From assembly GCA_004195305.1 (NCBI GenBank), contig SDWN01000410.1, forward strand, positions 1 to 7,972: DNA of 7,972 nt. The letters run 5' to 3'. Under the pieces are notes generated by a model. That model had not been told where the DNA came from. It saw only the letters and a list, made by a program, of their open reading frames with translations, and ran no database searches. The position numbers were made by a program, and so were the translations under genes. This DNA is from Neptunomonas sp. (GTDB taxonomy: Bacteria; Pseudomonadota; Gammaproteobacteria; Pseudomonadales; Balneatricaceae). Positions 1-5,101 of the stretch are shown piece by piece. How positions within the stretch are numbered: the stretch's first letter is position 1; the number at the start of each line of letters is the position of its first letter.

Positions 1-747
1 GGGGTGATGGATTTCAGCATCCAAGATGCGGCAGCAATAGGCATCATCGGTGGTGCTGACGGACCTACTGCGATCTATGTGGCGAGTATTCTGGCGCCTC
101 ATCTGTTGGGTGCTATCGCGGTTGCGGCCTACTCCTATATGGCGTTAGTGCCGTTGATTCAGCCGCCGATCATGCGTCTGTTTACCACCGAATCTGAGCG
201 CAAGATACAGATGACTCAGTTGCGTCACGTCAGTAAGACCGAGAAAATTTTCTTCCCGCTGGTGCTGCTGATTCTGGTGGCGATGCTGCTACCCGATGCA
301 GCGCCGCTGTTGGGGATGTTCTGCTTTGGTAACCTGATGCGTGAATGCGGCGTGGTCGAGCGCCTCAGTGATACGGCTCAGAACGCGTTGATCAATATCG
401 TCACCATCTTCCTTGGTCTGTCGGTAGGCTCAAAACTGAGTGCCGATAAATTCCTGGATCTGAATACGCTGGGTATTCTGGTGTTAGGCGTGGTCGCGTT
501 CGGTATTGGTACTGCGGCAGGGGTGTTGATGGCTAAGCTGATGAACAAGTTCAGCAGTACGCCGATCAATCCGCTGATCGGTTCTGCCGGTGTATCGGCG
601 GTACCGATGGCGGCGCGAGTTTCCAACAAACTCGGCCTTGAGGCCAATCCGCAGAACTTTCTGCTGATGCATGCCATGGGGCCTAATGTGGCCGGTGTGA
701 TAGGCTCGGCCGTCGCTGCCGGGGTGATGATCAAGTTCGTGGGCTAG
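1..747 (+). CDS. oadB: Na+-translocating decarboxylase beta subunit (OadB/GcdB/MmdB family), 5' truncated
   Basis: This is the C-terminal part of the integral membrane beta subunit that couples decarboxylation of a biotin-bound carboxyl group to Na+ export across the inner membrane. The frame is open from the first base, so the true start lies left of the window. About 248 residues are visible, against roughly 375-430 for the family. The segment has the family hallmark GGADGPT, whose Asp (codon 20, bases 58-60) matches the Asp implicated in Na+ binding in Klebsiella OadB. It also has several hydrophobic helices and the conserved C-terminal block GPNVAGVIGSA, with Asn/Gly/Ser residues of the kind implicated in ion passage. 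Alpha and gamma subunits, if present, would lie upstream out of view. Oxaloacetate, glutaconyl-CoA and methylmalonyl-CoA decarboxylases share this subunit type, so the substrate is inferred only; oadB is the usual label in gammaproteobacteria. A hairpin terminator follows within 25 bases. Confidence 0.93.
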   Translation, partial: GVMDFSIQDAAAIGIIGGADGPTAIYVASILAPHLLGAIAVAAYSYMALVPLIQPPIMRLFTTESERKIQMTQLRHVSKTEKIFFPLVLLILVAMLLPDAAPLLGMFCFGNLMRECGVVERLSDTAQNALINIVTIFLGLSVGSKLSADKFLDLNTLGILVLGVVAFGIGTAAGVLMAKLMNKFSSTPINPLIGSAGVSAVPMAARVSNKLGLEANPQNFLLMHAMGPNVAGVIGSAVAAGVMIKFVG

Positions 748-767
748 TCCTCGCGGGATCTAAGATA

Positions 768-799
768 AAAAGGGGCTGAATGGCCCCTTGTTTAGTTTT
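768..799 (+). terminator. Rho-independent terminator after oadB
   Basis: A perfect 7-bp stem AAGGGGC (770-776) / GCCCCTT (783-789) with a 6-base loop is followed by a T-rich run (GTTTAGTTTTC). It sits 22 bases after the oadB stop codon and fits an intrinsic terminator ending the decarboxylase operon. The T-tract is interrupted, so termination may be partial. Confidence 0.8.
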
Positions 800-805
800 C
801 TCTGT

Positions 806-826
806 CGTTAACTTGAATCGTTAGCG
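806..826. promoter_or_regulatory. Imperfect palindrome, possible LysR-type operator
   Basis: The arms CGTTAAC (806-812) and GTTAGCG (820-826) flank a 7-base spacer and pair at six of seven positions. The site lies in the gap before the LysR-family gene, centred about 38 bases upstream of the preferred ATG at 854. LysR proteins commonly bind dyad sites of about 15 bp next to their own gene, so this is a plausible autoregulatory site. No convincing -35/-10 pair could be assigned, and the role is inferred from position and symmetry only. Confidence 0.3.
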
Positions 827-853
827 GTGGACCAGTCAACAAGAGCGTTATTG

Positions 854-1792
854 ATGAAGATGACCCTGCGCCAGCTGACGTTGTTTGAATGTGTCGCTCG
901 ACATATGAGTTACACCCGGGCGGCGGAGGAGAAACACCTGACTCAGCCCGCCGTGAGCATTCAGATCAAGCAGCTGGAGGAGCATGCCGGTTTGCCGTTG
1001 TTTGAATATATCGGCAAAAAGCTCTATCTCACCGATGCAGGGCGGGAATTGCAGCACGCGTGCCGCGATATCTTTAGCCGCATCGAAAGCCTTGAGATGG
1101 CGTTGACGCAGATGAAAGGCGGGATGCACGGCAGTCTGAGGATCGCGACTGTGACCAGCGCCAATTACTTTGCCCCGCACCTGATTGGTGAGTTTAACCG
1201 TCACTATCCCGATGTTGAGATGAGTCTGGTGGCAACCAACCGGGATAGCGTGATCCAGCGTTTGCTTAATAACCAGGACGACCTGGTGCTGATGGCGCAG
1301 GTGCCTAAAGACATGAAGCTCAAAGTGTATCCGATTCTGGATAATCCGATGTTTCCGGTGGTTCCCCCCGGGCATCCATTGGTGGGGCAGAAGCGGATTC
1401 CGGTTGACGCCTTAACCCGGGAGCGCTTTCTGATCCGGGAGAAGGGGTCAGGCTCACGTAAGGCGATCGACGATCACCTGCGCGAAGCGGGCATCAGTCT
1501 GCCGCTAACCATGGAGTTGGGCAGCATCGAAACAATTAAGCAGGGGGTGATGGCTGGCTTGGGGATCTCGATCCTGTCGCGTTTCAGTATGGCGCTAGAG
1601 CTTGCGACCGGCTGTTTGGTCAGTCTGGACATGGATACGTTCCCGATCGTACGCACCTGGTGCCTGGTGCATCCGCTGGAAAAACGTTTGTCGCCCGCGG
1701 CACAGGCGTTTATCGACTATTTCCTGGACCATGATGAGCGGGTTCGGCAGCTGATCAATAATCGCTTTTTAGGCGCAGAGCTGCCGAGTTAA
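854..1792 (+). CDS. LysR-family transcriptional regulator, CbbR-like subgroup
   Basis: A one-component regulator of about 312 residues, the normal size for the family. The N-terminal winged helix-turn-helix (about residues 5-62) has the typical TRAAEEKHLTQPAVSIQIKQLE signature and the LPLFE wing segment. The rest (about 92-300) is the periplasmic-binding-protein-like effector domain, including a GSIETIKQGVMAGLGIS stretch typical of CbbR-like members. I chose ATG 854, giving MKMTLRQL, because an AAGAG lies 8 bases upstream and the family usually starts at this point. ATG 860 is also possible. A GTG at 827 would add nine residues but has no Shine-Dalgarno and abuts a palindrome. The gene lies downstream of oadB beyond a terminator and converges on rnhA with a 12-base gap. 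CbbR proteins regulate CO2 fixation genes, but none are visible here, so effector and targets are unknown. Confidence 0.9.
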   Translation: MKMTLRQLTLFECVARHMSYTRAAEEKHLTQPAVSIQIKQLEEHAGLPLFEYIGKKLYLTDAGRELQHACRDIFSRIESLEMALTQMKGGMHGSLRIATVTSANYFAPHLIGEFNRHYPDVEMSLVATNRDSVIQRLLNNQDDLVLMAQVPKDMKLKVYPILDNPMFPVVPPGHPLVGQKRIPVDALTRERFLIREKGSGSRKAIDDHLREAGISLPLTMELGSIETIKQGVMAGLGISILSRFSMALELATGCLVSLDMDTFPIVRTWCLVHPLEKRLSPAAQAFIDYFLDHDERVRQLINNRFLGAELPS

Positions 1793-1804
1793 GACGTTAA
1801 AGGT

Positions 1805-2278
1805 TCAACCCGCAAACCCCGAATCCACGACTTTCTCTTTGCCTTCTGCGGCCTCGCGTGCCAGGTCATCGACCCGCTCGTTCTCAGGGTGACCGCTATG
1901 GCCTTTGACCCAGCGCCATTCTACTTGATGCTGCTGGTTCAGGGCATCCAGGCGTTGCCATAGATCGACATTCTTAACGGGTTGGCGATTGGCGGTTTTC
2001 CAGCCCTTTTTCTTCCAACCATGGATCCATTGGGTGATCCCCTGACGCACATACTGGCTATCGGTTGTCAGAATCACCTGACAGGATTCATTCAACGATG
2101 CCAGCGCTTCGATGGCGCCCAGAAGCTCCATCCGGTTATTGGTGGTTAGGGTAAAACCCTGGCTCAGCTCGATGCGGTGAGCCTTGTAGATTAGTAATGC
2201 ACCATAGCCGCCAGGGCCGGGGTTACCCAGGCAGGAGCCATCGGTAAATACTCGAATTAATTTTGTCTCAATCAACAT
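1805..2278 (-). CDS. rnhA: Ribonuclease HI
   Basis: A cytoplasmic endonuclease that cuts the RNA strand of RNA-DNA hybrids, with roles in R-loop removal, primer removal and suppression of unscheduled replication initiation. It has 157 residues (E. coli 155). All catalytic residues are present with a constant offset of three from E. coli: Asp13 (in FTDGSCLGNPGPGG), Glu51 (NNRMELLGAIEAL), Asp73 (TTDSQYV) and Asp137 (NERVDDLA), plus the assisting His127 (KGHSGHPENERVD). The basic protrusion/handle used for hybrid binding (WIHGWKKKGWKTANRQPVKN, about 84-103) is intact. The start is backed by a strong AAGGAG at 2285-2290 on the minus strand. The gene is divergent from dnaQ, as in E. coli. Confidence 0.98.
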   Translation of the reverse strand: MLIETKLIRVFTDGSCLGNPGPGGYGALLIYKAHRIELSQGFTLTTNNRMELLGAIEALASLNESCQVILTTDSQYVRQGITQWIHGWKKKGWKTANRQPVKNVDLWQRLDALNQQHQVEWRWVKGHSGHPENERVDDLAREAAEGKEKVVDSGFAG

Positions 2279-2284
2279 GCGTCT

Positions 2285-2327
2285 CCTTTTAAGGCGGGCA
2301 TTGTAGTCATTCAGGCTGTGATAAGAT
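2285..2327. promoter_or_regulatory. rnhA/dnaQ divergent control region with possible overlapping promoters
   Basis: On the minus strand TACAAT (2300-2305) is a good -10 match, placed to start transcription about 15 bases before the rnhA ATG; the AAGGAG ribosome site (2285-2290) falls in between. No good -35 partner is seen. On the plus strand TTGTAG (2301-2306) and TAAGAT (2322-2327), 15 bases apart, are a weak candidate pair for dnaQ. The two signals share the same bases. Overlapping divergent promoters are known for rnhA/dnaQ in E. coli, but the assignment here is tentative. Confidence 0.35.
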
Positions 2328-2379
2328 AGGCGCTTTCGGCCACCGGGTCGTAGGCGGATAAACCTTTTTAGAGGCTGTG

Positions 2380-3105
2380 ATGAGACAGGTAATACTGGAT
2401 ACGGAAACCACCGGGATTGAGCCTGCAGCCGGGCACCGGATTATCGAAATTGGCTGCGTCGAGATGGTCAACCGGCGCCTGACCGGGCGCACCTACCACC
2501 GCTATGTTAATCCGCAGCGTGATGTGCCTGAGGAAGCGGTTGCGGTCCATGGCCTGACCGCGGATTTTCTTGCCGACAAACCGCTGTTTAAAGAGGTTAT
2601 GGATGAGTTTAAGGCATTTATCGATGGTGCTCAGCTAGTCATTCATAATGCTCCGTTCGATGTCGGCTTTCTCAATCATGAATTTACCCTGGCAGGACCA
2701 GGTAACGGTCGTATCAGCGACCTGGCGACCGTGCTGGATACGCTAGCATTGGCGCGCAGTATGCGCCCGGGGCAGCGTAATACCCTGGATGCGTTGTGTA
2801 AGAACTACATGATTGATAACTCGCAACGCACCCTGCACGGGGCCTTGTTGGATTCTGAAATTCTGGCTGATGTCTATCTGATGATGACCGGAGGCCAGAC
2901 CAGCCTGGTGTTGGGGCGCAGCGGTGAAACCGATGGCGTGGCCAGCCCGGTGCGCCCGGTCGAAACCGGGCTGTATTCGTTGCCGGTCATCAATGCATCG
3001 GTGCTGGAGCTGCAGGCGCATGAAGCGATGCTGGATCGAATCGATAAAAAAAGTGCGGGTTCGGTCTGGCGTGCTGCGGCTGTTACCGTGGAGACTCTGC
3101 AATGA
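2380..3105 (+). CDS. dnaQ: DNA polymerase III epsilon subunit (3'-5' proofreading exonuclease)
   Basis: The proofreading subunit of the replicative polymerase, acting with alpha (DnaE) and theta-like partners in the core. It has 241 residues (E. coli 243). The DEDDh exonuclease domain (about 1-178) shows Exo I with Asp7 and Glu9 (LDTETTG), Exo II with Asp94 (IHNAPFDVGFLNHE), and Exo III with His153 and Asp158 (HGALLDSEILADVYL). The variable linker (about 180-205) leads to a C-terminal segment with ELQAHEAMLDRIDKKS and a near-terminal Trp, resembling the alpha-binding tail of E. coli DnaQ. ATG 2380 was preferred, with GAGG at 2371-2374 five bases upstream; a GTG directly before it (2377) is the only nearby alternative. 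The stop overlaps the next gene's start as ATGA, suggesting translational coupling. Confidence 0.97.
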   Translation: MRQVILDTETTGIEPAAGHRIIEIGCVEMVNRRLTGRTYHRYVNPQRDVPEEAVAVHGLTADFLADKPLFKEVMDEFKAFIDGAQLVIHNAPFDVGFLNHEFTLAGPGNGRISDLATVLDTLALARSMRPGQRNTLDALCKNYMIDNSQRTLHGALLDSEILADVYLMMTGGQTSLVLGRSGETDGVASPVRPVETGLYSLPVINASVLELQAHEAMLDRIDKKSAGSVWRAAAVTVETLQ

Positions 3106-3581
3106 AGCGTTTGCTTGCAGGACCTTCGCTTGCAAGACTTTCGCTGCTAAGCGTTTTGCTGCTGCCGCAACTCAGCTGGGGGCAGGGATCTGCGGCCTTG
3201 TTGGAGCGGTTGAAATTCACCTCGGTTGAGCTGCTGATCTATACCGATCAGTTGCAGCGATTTGAGCGGACGGCCTGTAGCGACACGGTGATTTCTAATT
3301 ATATGCTGGGTAGTGCCAAGCAGAAATTGCTGTCTCAGCTCAATACCGAGCATCGGGCAGAGTTTGAGCAGCTGTTTGGCTCGGAGCAGATAGCGCAATT
3401 ATTACGAGAAAATAAGGCTGGTGTCGAGTCGATGCTGGGGCCGCAGCGACTGCTGGGTGGGGATATGAACCTCGATGAACAGCAACGCGCGGCCTGTCGT
3501 GAGTTGGGCGAGGTGTTTCAAAATAACTACCTGCAGACCCGTCAGGATCTGCAGCAGTTGTTTGATCAGTATCGTAACTGA
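3102..3581 (+). CDS. Small exported protein of unknown function, coupled to dnaQ
   Basis: I do not recognise this family. The 159-residue product starts with a clear signal peptide: basic MKR, a leucine-rich core (about 13-24) and a likely cleavage after Ser-Trp-Gly27. The mature part of about 130 residues is mostly helix-like and polar, rich in Gln, Glu and Leu, with no membrane segment. It has just two cysteines, Cys59 (RTACSD) and Cys132 (RAACRE), in similar Arg-X-Ala-Cys or Arg-Ala-Ala-Cys settings, which could form a disulfide in the periplasm. The start overlaps the dnaQ stop by four bases (ATGA) with no separate strong ribosome site, so it is probably made from the dnaQ mRNA. Codon use and GC resemble the neighbours. 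That it is a real gene is supported by the overlap, the signal peptide and its uninterrupted length. Function is unknown, and the dnaQ link may reflect only shared transcription. Confidence 0.8.
   Translation: MKRLLAGPSLARLSLLSVLLLPQLSWGQGSAALLERLKFTSVELLIYTDQLQRFERTACSDTVISNYMLGSAKQKLLSQLNTEHRAEFEQLFGSEQIAQLLRENKAGVESMLGPQRLLGGDMNLDEQQRAACRELGEVFQNNYLQTRQDLQQLFDQYRN
3114..3143 (+). repeat. Imperfect 15-bp tandem duplication in signal-peptide coding region
   Basis: Two adjacent 15-base units (3114-3128 and 3129-3143) match at 13 of 15 positions, and the next bases start as a weaker third unit. In frame they encode Leu-Ala-Gly-Pro-Ser and Leu-Ala-Arg-Leu-Ser in the n-region and early h-region of the exported protein. 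Fifteen is a multiple of three, so a duplication would lengthen the signal peptide without a frameshift. Confidence 0.6.
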
Positions 3582-3608
3582 CGCGGAGTGGCTGCGCCTT
3601 GGGGTTTT

Positions 3609-3635
3609 AGCTATTAACCTTCGAACCTAATAGCT
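3609..3635. repeat. Perfect 8-bp inverted repeat after the dnaQ unit
   Basis: AGCTATTA (3609-3616) and TAATAGCT (3628-3635) are perfectly complementary around an 11-base loop that itself contains TTCGAA. It lies 28 bases after the stop of the exported-protein gene. The stem is AT-rich and no T-run follows on either strand, so it is a poor intrinsic terminator. It could be an mRNA 3' end stem or a protein-binding site. Confidence 0.5.
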
Positions 3636-3768
3636 TCCATAGCTGCTCCTGATTACCCATGATCCTCAGCTATCACAGCGACGAGCGATAGGAATACAGG
3701 CTCACGTAGGGTTATATATGCGATTACCGTTGCCAAATTCTCCTGAACACCGTAATGACAAGACGCTA

Positions 3769-3803
3769 TAGCACCGTGAGAGCCTGCCCGCAGGCGATCT
3801 TTT
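3769..3803 (+). repeat. REP-like element, copy A
   Basis: A 35-base unit ending GGCGATCTTTT. Its core contains a perfect hairpin GCCTGC-CC-GCAGGC (3782-3795). It matches copy B at 31 of 35 positions in the same orientation. The layout (GTGRGAGC arm, hairpin, then a GGCGATC tail) recalls the REP sequences spread between genes in Pseudomonas and relatives. Being repeated across the genome is inferred, not shown by this window. Confidence 0.65.
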
Positions 3804-3827
3804 AACCGTTGCAGCACTAAAAAATGA

Positions 3828-3854
3828 CAAGATCGCCGGGAGCCCAGCTCCCAC
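3828..3854 (-). repeat. REP-like element, copy C (inverted)
   Basis: Read on the minus strand this is the same type of unit: GTGGGAGC, a hairpin and then GGCGATCTTG. It aligns without gaps to the core of copy A at about 19 of 27 positions. Its own hairpin is perfect: GGGAGC (3838-3843), loop CCA, GCTCCC (3847-3852). Its AAGATCGCC (3829-3837) is an exact inverted match to GGCGATCTT of copy A (3793-3801), so A and C could also pair as one larger structure. Confidence 0.55.
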
Positions 3855-3880
3855 AAGACCCAGGCTCGCGGCGGGACAGG

Positions 3881-3915
3881 TAGCACCATGGGAGCCTGCC
3901 TGAAGGCGATCTTTT
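3881..3915 (+). repeat. REP-like element, copy B
   Basis: A 35-base direct repeat of copy A with four mismatches, 112 bases further on. Two of the differences fall in the hairpin, leaving GCCT (3894-3897) pairing with AGGC (3904-3907). The flanking TAGCACC and terminal GGCGATCTTTT are shared with A. With C it makes a plus-minus-plus arrangement like a BIME (bacterial interspersed mosaic element). Confidence 0.65.
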
Positions 3916-4031
3916 CGCTAGAATAGATCGGTTCAATCATGGCTGAGGTTTGTGGGTAATCAGGTAGCTGCTTGTCTATCACCCCGCTGGGTTAATAGCG
4001 CGTGCTTGGCGGGTCAGTAGGGGCTGGTCAG

Positions 4032-5090
4032 CTAGTCGACAAGTTGATCGATCTTGTGTTTGAGTTTTTTATCCAGGGTGCGAATCATCTCCAGCTTCTC
4101 TTCTAAAGAGTGATTGAGGAAGTTGTTAATCGAGGTGATCTTGGTTTCAATCTCTCGCAGCTGTTGCAGTGATCTTGCCGAGTGTGCGGGGGAGGGCGCA
4201 GGAGGCGAGTGAGGGTCTTCAGCAGCGCTTGCGGGCCTGGACGCAACGACAGGCTCACGCGGCTCGTTTAGCTGCGGGTTGAGTTCCTCAGCCAGCTCTG
4301 CGGCAACGGTATTAACCGCTTCGACGGTGATGGTGTTCTGATCCTCCAGGTAGCAGTACAGCAGCAGGCGGTCGCAGAACACATTGATCCGTCGCGGAAC
4401 GCCGCCGGTATGGTCGTGGATAATAGCAAAGGTAATATCGGTGAATTTAGGGTTCTGAGCCCAGCCAGCGATCGATAATCGCCACAGGATGTACTCTTTT
4501 ACCTCAATCGCCTCTAGGGGTTTGAGATGGCATGAGGCGATGATTCGCTGCCGGAACTGCTCCATGTCCGGTCGCTGGATAATGCCCCTGAGCTCGGGTT
4601 GGCCCAGCAGAAAGCTTTGCAGCAGCGGGCCGTCAGTGAGCTGGAAGTTGGACAGCATGCGCAGTTCTTCGATAGCACTGGCAGGCAGGTTTTGGGCCTC
4701 GTCGACCACCAGTAACACCCGTTTGCCTGTTTGGTGCGCTGACAGTAAAAAGTCCTGAAACTGTTGCAATAGAATAGCTTTCGGCTTGTTTTCTGCAGGA
4801 ATCCCAAACGAACTGCAGATAAGCCGCAGCAGGTCGTCGGCTTCGAGCTTGGTGGTGACCAGTTGCGCGGCGATAATTCGGCCCTGATCGATGTTTGCAA
4901 GCAGGTTGCGCATCAGTGTTGTTTTACCGGTGCCGATCTCACCGGTAACAACGATAAAGCCTTCACCCTGACCCAAGCCATACTGCAGATAGGACATCGC
5001 CCGTTTGTGACCCGAACTGGAAAAGAAAAAATCCGGATCAGGACTGAGTTGGAACGGTTTGGTGATCAGGCCAAAATGAGATGTGTACAT
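4032..5090 (-). CDS. XrtA/PEP-CTERM-associated AAA ATPase with C-terminal coiled coil
   Basis: A cytoplasmic P-loop ATPase of the ExeA/GspA-like group, matching the PEP-CTERM-locus secretion ATPase family (TIGR03015 type). The N-terminus MYTSHFGL-TKPFQLSPDPDFFF and GHKRAMSYL are family marks. Walker A is GEIGTGKTT (50-58), Walker B LLVVDEAQN (126-134), then the LLGQPEL block (161-167) and a likely arginine finger in FRQRI (179-183). The GGVPRRIN motif (229-236) closes the AAA core near residue 268. A Pro/Ala/Ser-rich linker (about 270-304) and a charged helix likely to form a coiled coil (about 305-350) follow, extending past the usual core of about 270 residues. AAGG lies six bases before the start. 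It is the last gene of the minus-strand run, 11 bases after the beta-barrel gene. The expected role is powering or organising exopolysaccharide export; no direct biochemistry is implied by the sequence. Confidence 0.9.
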   Translation of the reverse strand: MYTSHFGLITKPFQLSPDPDFFFSSSGHKRAMSYLQYGLGQGEGFIVVTGEIGTGKTTLMRNLLANIDQGRIIAAQLVTTKLEADDLLRLICSSFGIPAENKPKAILLQQFQDFLLSAHQTGKRVLLVVDEAQNLPASAIEELRMLSNFQLTDGPLLQSFLLGQPELRGIIQRPDMEQFRQRIIASCHLKPLEAIEVKEYILWRLSIAGWAQNPKFTDITFAIIHDHTGGVPRRINVFCDRLLLYCYLEDQNTITVEAVNTVAAELAEELNPQLNEPREPVVASRPASAAEDPHSPPAPSPAHSARSLQQLREIETKITSINNFLNHSLEEKLEMIRTLDKKLKHKIDQLVD

Positions 5091-5101
5091 GACAGACCTT
5101 G

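Larger units (their letters stand above)
3582..4031. other. 450-bp intergenic gap between convergent units, no credible gene
   Basis: The gap separates the dnaQ unit (+) from the EPS/PEP-CTERM unit (-). It contains an 8-bp inverted repeat at 3609-3635 and three REP-like repeats between 3769 and 3915, listed separately. The rest (about 3640-3750 and 3920-4031) shows no gene, no tRNA and no convincing T-tailed terminator for either flanking unit. The only ORF over 100 codons here runs through the repeats and is rejected. Confidence 0.7.

Noticed and set aside
827..853. GTG start at 827 for the LysR regulator
   Set aside because: No Shine-Dalgarno precedes it, it abuts a palindrome, and family members usually begin close to the MTLRQL block.
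848..1375. 175-codon minus-strand ORF opposite the LysR gene
   Set aside because: It is an antisense shadow of a clearly conserved coding region; its His/Gln-rich translation shows no family features.
2924..3229. 101-codon plus-strand ORF spanning the dnaQ end and the exported-protein start
   Set aside because: Its periodic Ala/Phe/Lys/Cys stretch comes from reading the 15-base repeat in another frame; both overlapping genes are better supported.
3769..3915. CRISPR array
   Set aside because: Only three copies, one inverted and diverged, with unequal spacing and internal hairpins; this is a REP/BIME pattern with no cas genes.
3653..3982. Minus-strand ORF of 109 codons in the convergent gap
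   Set aside because: It runs straight through all three REP-like repeats, has no recognisable domain, and its composition reflects the repeats. A chance ORF is more likely.
3981..3992. Small ACCC-CGCT-GGGT hairpin as terminator of the minus-strand operon
   Set aside because: The stem is only 4 bp and no T-run follows on the minus strand.
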